Source of the DNA: Nostocoides sp.
Lineage (GTDB): Bacteria; Actinomycetota; Actinomycetes; Actinomycetales; Dermatophilaceae
Reading direction: 5' to 3'
Assembly (NCBI GenBank): GCA_016716625.1
Contig: JADJVJ010000001.1
Location: forward strand, 496,001-560,000
DNA: 64,000 bases
Part shown: positions 25,398 to 38,086 of the stretch, piece by piece
Position numbering within the stretch: the first letter of the stretch is position 1
How the letters are laid out: each line of letters opens with the position of its first letter
Made by a program: the position numbers and the translations under genes
The notes under the pieces: generated by a model
The model's database searches: none
Told to the model about the DNA's origin: nothing
What the model saw: only the letters and a program-made list of their open reading frames with translations

Positions 25398-25678
25398 GCG
25401 ACAAGAAGGACACCGTGGAGACCGCTGAGCGGCACTACCGCAAGACCCGTCAGGGCTATGTCGTGAGCGACAAGATGGACAAGACCGTCGTGGTCGAGGT
25501 CGAGGACCGTGTCAAGCACGCCCTCTACGGCAAGGTCCTTCGTCGTTCGAGCAAGGTCAAGGCGCACGACGAGGGCAACACCGCCGGTGTCGGCGACCGC
25601 GTCCTCATCATGGAGACCCGTCCGCTGAGCGCGACCAAGCGCTGGCGCGTCGTGGAGATTTTGGAGAAGGCCAAGTGA
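25394..25678 (+). CDS. rpsQ: 30S ribosomal protein S17
   Basis: A 94-residue uS17 with an OB fold. GTG 25394 overlaps the L29 stop. [15 protein letters not shown] and H-D-E-G-N are the core motifs, after a 20-residue N-terminal extension. It overlaps rplN by 4 nt. Confidence 0.97.
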   Translation: MSDKKDTVETAERHYRKTRQGYVVSDKMDKTVVVEVEDRVKHALYGKVLRRSSKVKAHDEGNTAGVGDRVLIMETRPLSATKRWRVVEILEKAK

Positions 25679-26043
25679 TCCAGCAAGAGTCCCGCCTGCG
25701 CGTCGCCGACAACACCGGCGCCAAGGAGCTGCTCTGCATCCGGGTGCTCGGTGGCTCCGGTCGGCGCTACGCCGGCATCGGTGACACGATCGTCGCCACG
25801 GTCAAGGACGCGATCCCTGGCGGCAACGTCAAGAAGGGCGATGTCGTCAAGGCCGTCATCGTGCGTACGACGAAGGAGCGCCGCCGTGCGGACGGTTCCT
25901 ACATCAAGTTCGACGAGAACGCTGCCGTGATCCTCAAGAACGACGGTGACCCCCGGGGCACCCGCATCTTCGGCCCGGTGGGCCGGGAGCTGCGCGAGAA
26001 GAAGTTCATGAAGATCATCAGCCTGGCACCGGAGGTGCTCTGA
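25675..26043 (+). CDS. rplN: 50S ribosomal protein L14
   Basis: A 122-residue uL14 at the subunit interface. GTG 25675 starts V-I-Q-Q-E-S-R-L, inside the rpsQ stop (GTGA). The core V-A-D-N-T-G-A-K and the end [12 protein letters not shown] are canonical. Confidence 0.98.
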   Translation: MIQQESRLRVADNTGAKELLCIRVLGGSGRRYAGIGDTIVATVKDAIPGGNVKKGDVVKAVIVRTTKERRRADGSYIKFDENAAVILKNDGDPRGTRIFGPVGRELREKKFMKIISLAPEVL

Positions 26044-26047
26044 GCCC

Positions 26048-26395
26048 ATGGCGAAGATGAAGATCAAGAAGGGTGACACCGTCCAGGTGCTCGCCGGCAA
26101 GGACAAGGGTCTGACCGGCAAGGTCATCGCGGTCAACACCGAGACCTCGCGGGTCACCGTCGAAGGCGTCAACCGGGTGACCCGGCACACCAAGGCCGGT
26201 GAGTCCGCCCGCGGCAGCCGCACCGGTGGCCTCGTCGTCCAGGAGGCGCCGATCCACGTGAGCAACGTCGCGATCATCGACCCCGAAGACAAGAAGCCGA
26301 CCCGGGTCAAGACCCGCGTCGAGACCATCGAGCGTGCTGGCCGCACCAAGACCCAGCGGGTCCGCGTCAGCGTCCGCTCGGGCAAGGACCTGTGA
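26048..26395 (+). CDS. rplX: 50S ribosomal protein L24
   Basis: A 115-residue uL24 that starts 50S assembly. [19 protein letters not shown] (KOW motif, residues 3-21) is clear. It begins 4 nt after rplN. Confidence 0.97.
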   Translation: MAKMKIKKGDTVQVLAGKDKGLTGKVIAVNTETSRVTVEGVNRVTRHTKAGESARGSRTGGLVVQEAPIHVSNVAIIDPEDKKPTRVKTRVETIERAGRTKTQRVRVSVRSGKDL

Positions 26396-26400
26396 TTCAG

Positions 26401-26961
26401 ATGGCAGAGACCGCTACCAAGCCGCGCCTGAAGACGCGCTACTCCGACGAGATCAAGGCGAGCCTGCAGGAGACCTTCAGTTACTCCAACGCCATGCAGG
26501 TTCCCGGTGTCGTCAAGGTCGTCGTCAACATGGGTGTCGGCGACGCCGCAAAGGACAGCAAGCTCATCGAGGGCGCCGTCCGTGACCTCACCGCGATCAC
26601 CGGCCAGAAGCCCGTGGTGACCAAGGCCCGCAAGTCCATCGCCCAGTTCAAGCTCCGCGAGGGGATGCCGATCGGCGCCCACGTGACGCTGCGCGGCGAC
26701 CGGATGTGGGAGTTCCTCGACCGGCTCGTCTCGGTCGCGCTCCCGCGGATCCGTGACTTCCGCGGCCTGTCGCCCAAGCAGTTCGACGGCCGTGGCAACT
26801 ACACCTTTGGCCTGACCGAGCAGTCGATGTTCCACGAGATCGACCAGGACCGGATCGACCGGGTGCGCGGTATGGACATCACCGTGGTCACCACCGCGAC
26901 CAACGACGCCGAGGGGCGTGCGCTCCTCAAGGCGCTCGGCTTCCCTTTCAAGGAGAACTGA
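26401..26961 (+). CDS. rplE: 50S ribosomal protein L5
   Basis: A uL5 of 186 residues contacting 5S rRNA and P-site tRNA. Two starts are possible: GTG 26392, which overlaps the rplX stop like its neighbours but sits only 3 nt from AAGGA, and ATG 26401 (M-A-E-T-A-T-K-P), preferred here. V-V-V-N-M-G-V-G and [10 protein letters not shown] are typical. It lies 1 nt before rpsN. Confidence 0.96.
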   Translation: MAETATKPRLKTRYSDEIKASLQETFSYSNAMQVPGVVKVVVNMGVGDAAKDSKLIEGAVRDLTAITGQKPVVTKARKSIAQFKLREGMPIGAHVTLRGDRMWEFLDRLVSVALPRIRDFRGLSPKQFDGRGNYTFGLTEQSMFHEIDQDRIDRVRGMDITVVTTATNDAEGRALLKALGFPFKEN

Positions 26962-26962
26962 C

Positions 26963-27148
26963 ATGGCGAAGACAGCCCTCGTCAACAAGGCGAACAAGAA
27001 GCCCAAGTTCGCGGTCCGTGGCTACTCCCGGTGCCAGAAGTGCGGTCGCCCGCACTCGGTCTACCGCAAGTTCGGCCTCTGTCGGATCTGCGTGCGGGAG
27101 ATGGCCCACCGTGGCGAGCTCCCGGGCGTGACCAAGTCGAGCTGGTAA
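26963..27148 (+). CDS. rpsN: 30S ribosomal protein S14, zinc-binding type
   Basis: A 61-residue uS14 of the short C+ type. Two C-x-x-C pairs (C-Q-K-C and C-R-I-C) bind zinc. The longer zinc-free paralogue that many actinobacteria make in zinc shortage is not in this window. ATG 26963 follows AAGGAG; the frame extended from 26918 is rejected. Confidence 0.96.
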   Translation: MAKTALVNKANKKPKFAVRGYSRCQKCGRPHSVYRKFGLCRICVREMAHRGELPGVTKSSW

Positions 27149-27156
27149 CAGCCTCG

Positions 27157-27221
27157 GTATGCCGGGTGCGCACCACCGCGCCCACCGGCAGCACCGCTCG
27201 TGAGCCCGGCTCACGGCATAC
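27157..27221 (+). terminator. Hairpin between rpsN and rpsH
   Basis: GTATGCCG (27157-27164) pairs with CGGCATAC (27214-27221); smaller stems can form inside. There is no T tract. It may be an attenuator or mRNA-processing site, since the operon continues. Confidence 0.5.
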
Positions 27222-27305
27222 AGCACCATTCACACACCATCTACATCGAAGGTCCGCCCGCAGCACGCGGGAGGAAACCGCGGTGAGGAAGGGCGGAGAG
27301 CCCAC

Positions 27306-27704
27306 ATGACCATGACAGACCCGATCGCGGACATGTTGACCCGCGTCCGGAACGCCAACTCGGCGCACAAGGACACGGTGTCGATGCCGTTCAGCAAGCT
27401 CAAGTCGCACATCGCCGAAATCCTCGAGGCCGAGGGCTACATCGGCGGTTGGAGCGTTGAGGACGCTGAGGTCGGCAAGACCCTGACGATCACTCTCAAG
27501 TACGGCCCCAACCGGGAGCGCTCGATCGCTGGCCTGCGCCGGATCAGCAAGCCCGGTCTGCGGGTCTATGCCAAGTCGACGGGCCTGCCCAAGGTGCTCG
27601 GCGGCCTCGGCATTGCCATCATCTCGACGTCCTCCGGACTGCTCACCGACAAGCAGGCCGCCAACAAGGGTGTGGGTGGGGAAGTCCTCGCCTACGTCTG
27701 GTAA
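27306..27704 (+). CDS. rpsH: 30S ribosomal protein S8
   Basis: A 132-residue uS8 that organises the central domain of 16S rRNA and in E. coli represses the spc operon. [13 protein letters not shown] at the start and S-T-S-S-G-L-L-T-D at the end of the fold are canonical. The 157-nt gap upstream contains a hairpin. Confidence 0.98.
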   Translation: MTMTDPIADMLTRVRNANSAHKDTVSMPFSKLKSHIAEILEAEGYIGGWSVEDAEVGKTLTITLKYGPNRERSIAGLRRISKPGLRVYAKSTGLPKVLGGLGIAIISTSSGLLTDKQAANKGVGGEVLAYVW

Positions 27705-27716
27705 GGGGCAGCAGTC

Positions 27717-28256
27717 ATGTCGCGTATTGGACGCCTCCCCGTGAGCATCCCCTCGGGTGTCGACATCTCCATCGAGGGCCAGACCGTCAAGGTCAAGGGT
27801 CCCAAGGGCGAGCTGACGCACACCGTCGCCGAGCCGATCGCGGTCGCGATCGAGGACGCCACGCTCAATGTCACCCGGCCCAACGACGAGCGCCTCTCGC
27901 GCTCGCTGCACGGGCTCACCCGCACGCTCATCAACAACATGGTTCTCGGGGTGACCGAGGGCTACGAGAAGAAGATGGAGATTCGGGGCACCGGTTACCG
28001 GGTCATGGCCCGCGGCTCGGACCTCGAGTTCGCCCTCGGGTACAGCCACCCGATCATGGTGCAGCCGCCGGCCGGGATCACCTTCGCCGTCGAGACCCCC
28101 ACGAAGTTCTCCATTCAGGGGATCGACAAGCAGCTCGTCGGTGAGACGGCTGCCAACATCCGCAAGCTGCGCAAGCCCGACGCCTACAAGGGCAAGGGAG
28201 TGCGCTACGCCAACGAGGTCATCCGCCTCAAGGCCGGAAAGGCTGGGAAGAAGTAA
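27717..28256 (+). CDS. rplF: 50S ribosomal protein L6
   Basis: A 179-residue uL6 near the factor-binding site. M-S-R-I-G-R-L-P-V and the C-terminal signature [11 protein letters not shown] are present. It starts 12 nt after rpsH; rplR follows after 3 nt. Confidence 0.98.
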   Translation: MSRIGRLPVSIPSGVDISIEGQTVKVKGPKGELTHTVAEPIAVAIEDATLNVTRPNDERLSRSLHGLTRTLINNMVLGVTEGYEKKMEIRGTGYRVMARGSDLEFALGYSHPIMVQPPAGITFAVETPTKFSIQGIDKQLVGETAANIRKLRKPDAYKGKGVRYANEVIRLKAGKAGKK

Positions 28257-28259
28257 GCC

Positions 28260-28634
28260 ATGGCACAGATCATCAAGCGCGCCAAGGGCAAGGCGGCCGC
28301 ACGCGGCCGTCGGCACTTCCGCCTGCGCAAGCACCTCTCCGGCACCGCTGCCCGGCCCCGCCTGGTCGTGTCCCGTTCGTCGCGGCACGTCTTCGTCCAG
28401 GTCGTCGACGACACCGAGGGCAAGACCCTCGCGTCGGCCTCGACCATGGAGTCCGACCTGCGTACCTTCGACGGTGACAAGACCGCCAAGGCCAAGCGGG
28501 TGGGCGAGCTCGTCGCCGAGCGCGCCAAGGCCGCCGGCGTCGAGGCCGTCGTCTTCGACCGGGGCGGCAACAAGTACCACGGCCGGGTCGCGGCGATCGC
28601 GGACGGCGCCCGAGAGGGAGGGCTGTCGCTGTGA
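28260..28634 (+). CDS. rplR: 50S ribosomal protein L18
   Basis: A 124-residue uL18 that binds 5S r[18 protein letters not shown] and the end [12 protein letters not shown] are the family pattern. GAAGTAAGCC precedes the ATG. Confidence 0.98.
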   Translation: MAQIIKRAKGKAAARGRRHFRLRKHLSGTAARPRLVVSRSSRHVFVQVVDDTEGKTLASASTMESDLRTFDGDKTAKAKRVGELVAERAKAAGVEAVVFDRGGNKYHGRVAAIADGAREGGLSL

Positions 28635-28683
28635 CGCACTCGATCCCGACCATCCTGACTGTCGTTGAAATGAGGAACATCTG

Positions 28684-29319
28684 ATGCCCGCTGCACAGCG
28701 TCGAGGCGCCGGCCCGGTTGGCGCCGAGCGCGGCGAGCGCCGCGAGCGTGGCGACCGCCGGGACGACCGTCGCGGTGGCCGTGACGCTCGTGAGGCCGAG
28801 AAGAGCCAGTACCTGGAGCGCGTGGTGACCATCAACCGGGTCGCCAAGGTCGTCAAGGGTGGCCGCCGGTTCTCCTTCACCGCGCTCGTCGTCGTCGGTG
28901 ACGGTGACGGCACCGTGGGCGTCGGCTACGGCAAGGCCAAGGAGGTGCCCGCGGCGATCGCCAAGGGTGTCGAGGAGGCCAAGAAGGCGTTCTTCCGCGT
29001 CCCCCGCATCCAGGGCACCATCCCGCACCCCGTCCAGGGTGAGGCTGCGGCCGGTGTCGTCATGCTCCGCCCCGCCAGCCCCGGTACCGGTGTCATCGCC
29101 GGTGGCCCGGTGCGTGCGGTGCTGGAGTGCGCCGGAGTCCACGACGTGCTGTCCAAGAGCCTCGGCTCGGACAACGCGATCAACATCGTCCACGCGACGG
29201 TCGCGGCCCTCAAGGGCCTCGAGCGTCCGGAGGCCGTCGCGGCTCGCCGCGGTCTGCCGGTGGACCAGGTTGCCCCGGCGGCCATGCTCCGGGCCCAGGC
29301 CGAGAAGGCTGGTGCCTGA
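28684..29319 (+). CDS. rpsE: 30S ribosomal protein S5
   Basis: A 211-residue uS5 involved in decoding accuracy. An Arg/Gly/Asp-rich N-terminal extension of about 40 residues precedes the core, which starts at Y-L-E-R-V-V-T-I-N. The [10 protein letters not shown] loop, where spectinomycin-resistance changes occur, is wild type. The stop overlaps rpmD. Confidence 0.97.
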   Translation: MPAAQRRGAGPVGAERGERRERGDRRDDRRGGRDAREAEKSQYLERVVTINRVAKVVKGGRRFSFTALVVVGDGDGTVGVGYGKAKEVPAAIAKGVEEAKKAFFRVPRIQGTIPHPVQGEAAAGVVMLRPASPGTGVIAGGPVRAVLECAGVHDVLSKSLGSDNAINIVHATVAALKGLERPEAVAARRGLPVDQVAPAAMLRAQAEKAGA

Positions 29320-29501
29320 TGGCTAAGCTCAAGGTGACCCAGATTCGTTCAGGGATCGGTGGCAAGCACGCAGCGCGTGAGACGCTGCGCAGCCTCGGTC
29401 TGAAGCGCATCGGCCAGACGGTCGAGCAGGAGGACCGTCCCGAGATCCGCGGGATGGTCAAGGCGGTCCGGCACCTCGTGACCGTCGAGGAGGTTGACTG
29501 A
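29319..29501 (+). CDS. rpmD: 50S ribosomal protein L30
   Basis: A 60-residue uL30. ATG 29319 sits in the rpsE stop (TGATG). The pattern [24 protein letters not shown] and M-V-K-A-V-R-H-L-V fits the family. Confidence 0.97.
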   Translation: MAKLKVTQIRSGIGGKHAARETLRSLGLKRIGQTVEQEDRPEIRGMVKAVRHLVTVEEVD

Positions 29502-29503
29502 CC

Positions 29504-29995
29504 ATGGCGACGACGAAGAAGGCTGCTGAGGCGGCTGCTCCCGCTGGCGCGGCCCTCAAGGTCCACCACCTGCGTCCGGCCCCGGGCGCCAAGACCGCGA
29601 AGACCCGCGTGGGTCGCGGTGAAGGTGGCAAGCGTGGGAAGACCGCAGGCCGTGGCACCAAGGGCACGAAGGCGCGCTACCAGGTGCCTGCGGGCTTCCA
29701 GGGTGGCACGACCCCGCTGCACATGCGGTTCCCGAAGCTTCGCGGCTTCAAGAACCCGTTCCGGACCGAGTTCCAGGTCGTGAACCTCGACAAGCTCGCT
29801 GCCCTCTACCCCGAGGGTGGCGAGGTGACCGTTGCCGACCTCGTCGCCAAGGGCGCGGTTCGCGACGGTCAGCTCGTCAAGGTTCTCGGCACCGGCGAGA
29901 TCACCGTCGCGGTCCAGGTGACCGCGGACGCGTTCTCCGGTTCGGCCAAGGACAAGATCGAGGCGGCCGGCGGTTCGGCCACCGTGTCGGCCTGA
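29504..29995 (+). CDS. rplO: 50S ribosomal protein L15
   Basis: A 163-residue uL15, a late 50S assembly protein. An Ala-rich N-terminus of about 18 residues precedes [10 protein letters not shown]. The Gly/Lys-rich [17 protein letters not shown] segment is typical. It is the last ribosomal gene before secY. Confidence 0.97.
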   Translation: MATTKKAAEAAAPAGAALKVHHLRPAPGAKTAKTRVGRGEGGKRGKTAGRGTKGTKARYQVPAGFQGGTTPLHMRFPKLRGFKNPFRTEFQVVNLDKLAALYPEGGEVTVADLVAKGAVRDGQLVKVLGTGEITVAVQVTADAFSGSAKDKIEAAGGSATVSA

Positions 29996-30033
29996 CCTTT
30001 CCACAGATCTGCCGGTCGGCTTGCCGACCACCC

Positions 30034-30076
30034 CGTATGCCGCGGCGCACCCACCCCGGGAGCCCCGCGGCATACG
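30034..30076 (+). terminator. Hairpin between rplO and secY
   Basis: A 12-bp perfect stem (30034-30045 with 30065-30076) carries GTATGCC/GGCATAC and has a 19-nt loop. A smaller hairpin (30013-30018 with 30023-30028) precedes it. It probably reduces read-through from the ribosomal genes into secY. Confidence 0.65.
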
Positions 30077-30123
30077 TGTCCAAGGACCACGACCCGTCGT
30101 CCTCGCTGAGGGCGCGCTCCGGG

Positions 30124-30129
30124 TATCGT
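30124..30129 (+). promoter_or_regulatory. Possible -10 box of a secY promoter
   Basis: TATCGT, identical to the rpsL -10 hexamer, lies 59 nt before secY and after a terminator-like hairpin. No good -35 is visible. Confidence 0.4.
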
Positions 30130-30187
30130 GGGACGCTGTTGCTGTGCTACACCGGCCGCCGCGGGGCGGCCACGTTCGGGAGGACCC

Positions 30188-31507
30188 GTGCTCGCCGCTT
30201 TCGGCCGTGCGTTCAAGACGCCGGACCTGCGCAAGAAGCTGCTGTTCACGCTGTTCATCATCGTGATCTATCGGCTCGGCGCGCATGTGCCGTCCCCCGG
30301 GGTCAGTTACCCCTTGGTCCAGGAGTGCATCAAGGGGGCGGACAACTCCAACGGCCTCCTCGGGCTGGTCAACCTCTTCAGTGGTGGGGCGCTGCTCCAA
30401 CTCTCGATCATGGCGCTCGGGATCATGCCGTACATCACGGCGAGCATCATCGTCCAGCTGCTCACGGTCGTCATCCCTCGGTTCGAGACCCTCAAGAAGG
30501 AGGGGCAGGCCGGGCAGTCGAAGATGACTCAGTACACGCGCTATCTCACGATCGGGCTGGCGGCGCTGCAGGCGGCGACCCTGATCACCTTCGCGCAGAA
30601 CCCGTCCTCGCTCTTCCAGAACCCCACCTGCACCCGGATCCTTGCCGACGACTCCATCGTGACGATCCTCATCATGTGGATCACCCTCATCGCCGGCACC
30701 GGCCTCATCATGTGGCTCGGTGAGCTCGTCACCGACAAGGGCGTCGGTAACGGGATGTCGATCCTCATCTTCACCTCGATCGCGGCCGGCTTCCCGGCCT
30801 CGCTGTGGAACATCCAGCAGCGTTCCGGGTGGACCGTCTTTTTCGGGATCATCGCGCTGGGGTTCCTCATCATCGCCCTCGTCGTCTTCGTCGAGCAGAG
30901 CCAGCGCCGGATCCCGGTCCAGTACGCCAAGCGGATGGTGGGCCGGCGCGTCTACGGCGGGACCTCGACCTACATTCCGCTCAAGGTCAACATGGCCGGT
31001 GTCATCCCGGTCATCTTCGCCAGTTCACTGCTCGCCCTGCCCACGCTCATCGCGCAGTTCAACCGCAACCCGCAGGGCAGCCCGGCCTGGGTGGACTGGA
31101 TCGACACCTACCTCAGCCGCGGTGATCACCCGTACTACATGGCGATCTACACCCTGCTCATCCTCTTCTTCACCTTCTTCTATGTGTCCATCACCTTCAA
31201 CCCCACCGAGGTTGCGGACAACATGAAGAAGTACGGTGGCTTCATCCCCGGTATTCGCGCTGGTCGACCGACCGCCGAGTACCTCAGTTACGTCCTCACC
31301 CGGATCACGGTTCCCGGCGCGATCTACCTCGCGCTCATCTCGCTCATTCCGCTCATTGCGCTGTCCTTCATGGACAGCAACTCGGCCGCGAACTTCCCGT
31401 TCGGGGGCACCTCGATCCTCATCATCGTCGGGGTGGGTCTGGAGACGGTGAAGCAGATCGAGGCCCAGCTGCAGCAGCGCCATTACGAAGGGTTCCTTCG
31501 CTCATGA
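30188..31507 (+). CDS. secY: Preprotein translocase subunit SecY
   Basis: The 439-residue channel subunit of the Sec translocon. Start GTG 30188 follows GGGAGGA; the frame from 30128 would include leader. Ten hydrophobic segments can be counted, starting near residue 17. The plug region (near 60-70), the conserved loop with G-I-R-A-G-R-P-T and the motif R-I-T-V-P-G-A are intact. It overlaps adk by 4 nt (ATGA). Confidence 0.96.
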   Translation: MLAAFGRAFKTPDLRKKLLFTLFIIVIYRLGAHVPSPGVSYPLVQECIKGADNSNGLLGLVNLFSGGALLQLSIMALGIMPYITASIIVQLLTVVIPRFETLKKEGQAGQSKMTQYTRYLTIGLAALQAATLITFAQNPSSLFQNPTCTRILADDSIVTILIMWITLIAGTGLIMWLGELVTDKGVGNGMSILIFTSIAAGFPASLWNIQQRSGWTVFFGIIALGFLIIALVVFVEQSQRRIPVQYAKRMVGRRVYGGTSTYIPLKVNMAGVIPVIFASSLLALPTLIAQFNRNPQGSPAWVDWIDTYLSRGDHPYYMAIYTLLILFFTFFYVSITFNPTEVADNMKKYGGFIPGIRAGRPTAEYLSYVLTRITVPGAIYLALISLIPLIALSFMDSNSAANFPFGGTSILIIVGVGLETVKQIEAQLQQRHYEGFLRS

Positions 31508-32064
31508 GGCTTCTCATCCTCGGCCCCCCCGGTGCGGGGAAGGGCACCCAGGCCGCTCGGATTGCCGAGCACTACGGCATCCCGGCGATCTCCACCGGTG
31601 ACATCTTCCGCTCCCATATCAAGGCCGGCACGGACCTCGGTCAGCAGGTCATTGCGATCACCTCCGCGGGCGGGTATGTCTCGGACGACATCACCAACGC
31701 CCTGGTCGACGACCGGCTCGCCCAGGCCGACTGTGCGCCCGGGTTCCTGCTCGACGGCTACCCGCGCACTGCTGCCCAGGTGGAGCACCTGGACGCCCAC
31801 CTGGCCGCGACCGGCCACGCCCTGGACGCCGTCATCGAGCTCGTCGTCGACGACGAGGTGGTCGTCGCTCGGCTGCTCAAGCGGGCCGAGACCGAGGGCC
31901 GGGCCGACGACACCGAGGAGGTCATCCGCGATCGGATGGCGATCTATCACCGGGAGACCTCGCCGCTGGCCGCGATCTATGCCGACCACGGGGTGCTCCG
32001 TGAGGTGGACGGCCTGGGCGAGGTCGACGAGGTTTTCGACCGGATCATCGCCGCCCTGAGCTAA
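31504..32064 (+). CDS. adk: Adenylate kinase
   Basis: A 186-residue enzyme making 2 ADP from ATP and AMP. The P-loop [10 protein letters not shown] is at residues 7-16, and the AMP-site D-G-Y-P-R-T follows near 81-86. It lacks the long zinc-binding LID of Gram-positive types: the arm between R-L-L-K-R-A and V-I-R-D-R-M is short, as in the actinobacterial short form. It overlaps secY and map (TAATG). Confidence 0.97.
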   Translation: MRLLILGPPGAGKGTQAARIAEHYGIPAISTGDIFRSHIKAGTDLGQQVIAITSAGGYVSDDITNALVDDRLAQADCAPGFLLDGYPRTAAQVEHLDAHLAATGHALDAVIELVVDDEVVVARLLKRAETEGRADDTEEVIRDRMAIYHRETSPLAAIYADHGVLREVDGLGEVDEVFDRIIAALS

Positions 32065-32915
32065 TGGGCTTGTTCTCCCGTGACCGGATCACTGGCAAGA
32101 CTCGCTCCGAGCTGACTCGGATGCGGGTCGCCGGTCTCCTTGTCGCCCGCACCCTGGAGTTGCTCCAGGCCGAGGTCCGGCCCGGCATGACCACCCTGCA
32201 GTTGGACACCCTCGCCGAGACCTACATTCGCGACCACGGCGGCATCCCGAACTTCCAACTCGTCCCCGGCTATCGGCATACCCTCTGCACGAGCGTCAAC
32301 GAGGAGATCGTCCACGGCATACCGTCGGCGAGCCGGGTGCTCCTCGAGGGCGACCTGCTCAGCGTCGACTGCGGCGCCCAGGTCGAGGGCTGGAACGGCG
32401 ATGCCGCGTTCACCGTCGTCGTCGGCGGCCGGGAGGCAGGTAGGCCCGAGGACCTCGCGCTGAGCGAGGCGACCGAGGAGAGCCTGTGGGCCGGGATCGC
32501 CGCGCTGCGGGTCGGACACAGCCTGTATGACGTCGGTGCCGCCGTCGAGGACGCCCTCACCGCGGCGGGGGAGCGCGTGGGCCGGGAGTACGGCATTGTC
32601 GAGGACTACGTCGGGCACGGCATCGGCACCTCGATGCACATGGACCCGCAGGTCCCCAACTACCGGGTGAGCGGCCGCGGACCCAAGGTCGTCGAGGGCA
32701 CCACCATCTGCATCGAACCGATGGTCACCCTCGGGGACCAGGACAACCGGGTCCTCGACGACGAGTGGACCGTGGTGACCCGGGATGGCAGCCGGGCCGC
32801 GCACTGGGAGCATGCCGTCGCGGTGACCAGCGCGGGGCTGTGCGTGCTCACCGCGCTCGACGGGGGAGCGGGGCGGCTGGGTGCGCTCGGCGCGACATAC
32901 GCACCGCTGGACTAA
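32064..32915 (+). CDS. map: Type I methionine aminopeptidase
   Basis: A 283-residue cytosolic enzyme that removes the initiator methionine. The five metal ligands are in place: D102, D113, H185, E218 and E249. There is no N-terminal SH3-binding extension of the MetAP1c type, only about 30 extra residues at the C-terminus. It overlaps adk by one base. A modest hairpin follows, ending the secY–adk–map transcript before the mutase operon. Confidence 0.96.
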   Translation: MGLFSRDRITGKTRSELTRMRVAGLLVARTLELLQAEVRPGMTTLQLDTLAETYIRDHGGIPNFQLVPGYRHTLCTSVNEEIVHGIPSASRVLLEGDLLSVDCGAQVEGWNGDAAFTVVVGGREAGRPEDLALSEATEESLWAGIAALRVGHSLYDVGAAVEDALTAAGERVGREYGIVEDYVGHGIGTSMHMDPQVPNYRVSGRGPKVVEGTTICIEPMVTLGDQDNRVLDDEWTVVTRDGSRAAHWEHAVAVTSAGLCVLTALDGGAGRLGALGATYAPLD

Positions 32916-32924
32916 CGGACGTCC

Positions 32925-32945
32925 AAGGCCCCGTGAGCGGGGCTT
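32925..32945 (+). terminator. Weak terminator after map
   Basis: AAGGCCCCG and CGGGGCTT pair with one bulged G around TGAG. It is short but correctly placed before the mutA promoter. Confidence 0.5.
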
Positions 32946-32956
32946 ACGCGAGCCAC

Positions 32957-32962
32957 TAGGGT
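32957..32962 (+). promoter_or_regulatory. -10 box of the mutAB–meaB operon
   Basis: TAGGGT implies transcription from about 32969, 21 nt before ATG 32990, which has GAAGGAG. A start at the upstream ATG 32966 would lie before the transcript. Confidence 0.5.
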
Positions 32963-32989
32963 GGGATGCGTGGCCGTGAAGGAGCTCTC

Positions 32990-34803
32990 ATGACCGACCT
33001 CGACTCCGTGACGTTCGCCCCCCAGACGCGGGCCGACTGGCAACGCCTCGTCGCCGCCGTGCTCAACAAGGGCCGATCCGACGACGCCAAGCTCGGGGGT
33101 GAGGATGCCGAGGCCGCGCTGCGGACCACCCTGGCCGGGGGCCTCGACATCGAGCCCCTCTATCTGCGTCCGGACAGCGAGTCACCGCTCGGGATGCCCG
33201 GGCGAATGCCGTTCACCCGGGGCCTGAGGCTGCGGGACCGCGACCTGCCGTGGGATGTCCGCCAGCACCACGACGACCCGGACGTCGCCCAGAGCCGGGC
33301 AGCCGTCCTCGCCGACCTGGAGAACGGCGTCAGTTCCCTGTGGATCCACCTCGGCGTGGACGGCATCGCCCCGGACGATCTCGCTGAGGTGCTGGCCGAT
33401 GTCCAGCTCGACCTCGCCGAGGTCGCGGTCTCGGCCTGGGACAACCAGGTCACGGCAGCCAAGGCTCTCCTCGCGGTGCTCCGTGCTCACCCGGGCGCCC
33501 GCGGCGGCAACCTCGGGCACGACCCGATCGGCGCGTGCTCGCGGGATGGCGCCAGCCCCACCCTCGACCACCTCATCGACGCGATCCGGGGGGCGCAGTC
33601 CGTGCCGGGCCTCACGGCTTTCACGATCGACACCCGCGTCTACCACGACACCGGGGCGGACGTGGTCGACGAGCTGGCTTTCGCGCTCGCCACCGGGGTT
33701 GCCTACCTGCGACGTCTCGAGGAGGACGGGGTCGGACCAGCCGAGGCCTTCGGGCACATCCGATTCCGGACCGCCGCCACGGCCGACCAGTTCCTCACCA
33801 TCGCTAAGGTCCGCGCCCTTCGGCGGCTGTGGGCCCGGGTCGGCGAGCTCAGCGGGGTGGGCGAGGCCGATCGCGGCGCCCACGTGCATGCCGTGACCAG
33901 CCTGCGGATGCTGACCCGGGACGACCCGTGGGTCAACATCCTGCGAAGCACGATCGCCTGTTTCGCGGCCGCGGTGGGCGGCGCTGATGCCATCACGGTC
34001 CTCCCGCACGACACCGTCGCCGGTCTGCCGGACGGGTTCTCGCGACGGCTTGCCCGCAACACCCAGGCCCTGCTCGCCCAGGAGTCCCACGTTGCCGCGG
34101 TGACCGACCCGGCCGGGGGCTCCTGGTATGTCGAATCGCTCACCTCCCGGATCGCCGAGGAGGCATGGGGAGCCTTCCAGGACCTCGAACGCGGTGGGGG
34201 CATCATCGCGGCGCTCGCCAACGGCACCATCGCCGACCTCATCGCGCAGGCTCGATCCGAGGCCGACGAGGACACCGCGACCCGCCGGGCGCCGATCACC
34301 GGGGTGAGCATGTTCCCCAACCCCACCGAGCCCCGCCTCGAACGCCGACCGCGGACGCAACTACCTGCAGGTCCGGGGGCCCTTCGCCCGCGCCGGGACG
34401 CGATCGTCTTCGAGGCGCTCCGGGACCGGGCCGCGGCATACGCTCACGAACACGGCGGCCAGGCACCCTCGGTGACCGTACGCACCCTGGGCACCCGGCG
34501 GGACTTCGGCGCCCGTGAGCTCTTCGTGAACAACCTGCTCGCCGCGGCCGGCGTGCACTCCACCGAGGAGGCCGCCCCCGTGGCCATCCTGGCCTCGAAC
34601 ACCAAGGGGTACGCGAGCGAGGCCGCGGCCGCGGTGGCCGAGCTGCGGGCGGCCGGAACCGGCCATGTTCTGGTTGCCGGACGGCGTAAAGAACTCCCCG
34701 ACGGGGTGGTCGTCGACGGTGACGTCCACAACGGCATGGACATCGTCACCCTGCTGCACGGCATCCTCGACAGACTCGGCGCACCGGCGGAGGGAGTGGC
34801 CCG

Positions 34804-34807
<4 letters not shown>
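32990..34807 (+). CDS. mutA: Methylmalonyl-CoA mutase, small subunit
   Basis: A 605-residue protein homologous to the large subunit but non-catalytic. The N-terminal TIM-barrel region (about 80-420) shows L-D-H-L-I-D-A-I-R and the segment [12 protein letters not shown] shared with MutB. The C-terminal Rossmann-like part (after about 470) lacks the cobalamin motif D-x-H-x-x-G. The enzyme converts (R)-methylmalonyl-CoA to succinyl-CoA with adenosylcobalamin, linking propionate and branched-chain amino acid breakdown to the TCA cycle. Start ATG 32990 has a good ribosome-binding site. The stop overlaps mutB by 4 nt. Confidence 0.95.
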
Positions 34808-36966
<2,159 letters not shown>

Positions 36967-36968
36967 GT

Positions 36969-37955
36969 ATGGCGTCCGCTTCCGACGTCGCCGCGCTCGT
37001 CACCGGGGTGCGGGCCGGCTCGCGCGGTGACATCGCCCGGGCCATCACCCTGCTCGAGTCGACCCGAGCGGATCACCGCGAGGCGGCCCGCGACCTGCTC
37101 GCCGAACTCACCCCGCACACCGGCAAGGCCGTGCGGGTCGGGATCACCGGAGTTCCCGGGGCCGGAAAGTCGACCTTCATCAACGCCCTCGGCTGCCGGC
37201 TCATCGACCGAGGGCATCGGGTGGCCGTGGTCGCGGTCGACCCCTCCTCGCGGCGGACCGGGGGTTCGATCCTCGGGGACCGGACCCGGATGGCCGACCT
37301 CGCCGCGTCGGACTCCGCCTTCGTGCGCCCCTCGCCCTCCGGTCGCCACCTCGGCGGAGTGGCTCGGGCAACCCGGGAGTCGATGCTCGTCCTGGAGGCC
37401 GCCGGCTACGACGTCGTCATCGTCGAGACCGTCGGCGTCGGGCAAAACGAGATCGCCGTCTCCGAGATGGTCGACACCTTCCTGCTGCTCACCCTGGCTC
37501 GCGCCGGGGACCAGCTGCAGGGGATCAAGCGCGGCATCCTCGAACTCGCCGATGTCATCGCGGTGAACAAGGCCGATGGGGATGGTGAGGGCCCGGCCCG
37601 GGTGGCGGCCCGGGAGCTCTCCGGTGCGATGCGCCTGATGATGCCCGGGCCCGACCTGCGGCGGCCCCCGGTGCTCACCTGTTCCGCGGTGACCGGCAGC
37701 GGGCTGGACGAGGTGTGGGCCGAGGTCCTGCACCACCGTGAGTGGCTCGAGTCCAAGGGGTCCTTGGAGGTGCGTCGGGCCGAGCAGCAGCAGGAGTGGA
37801 TGTGGGCTCTCGTCGACGCCGAACTCAGCGATGGCGTGCGCGCGGCCGCGCACGACATACGGGATGAGGTGGAGGCTCAGGTGCGCTCGGGCGGGCTGTC
37901 CGCGGTCGAGGGGGCGCAGCGCATCCTCGATGCGTATCACGCGATTTCGGGTTGA
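36969..37955 (+). CDS. meaB: MeaB-type G-protein chaperone of methylmalonyl-CoA mutase
   Basis: A 328-residue GTPase that guards the mutase: it gates cobalamin loading and rescues inactivated enzyme. Walker A G-V-P-G-A-G-K-S is at 61-68, V-D-P-S-S near 94-98, E-T-V-G-V-G-Q near 153-159 and the base-specific N-K-A-D near 198-201. The C-terminal helices form the dimer arm. Related annotations call it ArgK or LAO transport ATPase, an older misnomer. Its place directly after mutB fixes the role. Confidence 0.96.
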   Translation: MASASDVAALVTGVRAGSRGDIARAITLLESTRADHREAARDLLAELTPHTGKAVRVGITGVPGAGKSTFINALGCRLIDRGHRVAVVAVDPSSRRTGGSILGDRTRMADLAASDSAFVRPSPSGRHLGGVARATRESMLVLEAAGYDVVIVETVGVGQNEIAVSEMVDTFLLLTLARAGDQLQGIKRGILELADVIAVNKADGDGEGPARVAARELSGAMRLMMPGPDLRRPPVLTCSAVTGSGLDEVWAEVLHHREWLESKGSLEVRRAEQQQEWMWALVDAELSDGVRAAAHDIRDEVEAQVRSGGLSAVEGAQRILDAYHAISG

Positions 37956-37968
37956 GGGGGCCATCCCG

Positions 37969-37974
37969 TAGGAT
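37969..37974 (+). promoter_or_regulatory. -10 box upstream of infA
   Basis: TAGGAT with a weak TTCGGG 17 nt upstream (37946-37951) at the end of meaB. It would give a leader of about 105 nt to infA and restart transcription of the translation genes after the mutase operon. Confidence 0.45.
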
Positions 37975-38086
37975 GGAGTGTCGGTCACGTGTGCGCTTCG
38001 CACCTCGCGGGCGCCCCACGGGGCCGATTTCCATGGGCGGAGCCGACCTCATTTAGGCCCCGTCCGCCAAGCGCAAAGAAGAGGGT

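Noticed and set aside
32966..32989. Upstream ATG for mutA
   Set aside because: It lies only 3 nt after the -10 box, before the expected transcript start, while ATG 32990 has a strong ribosome-binding site.
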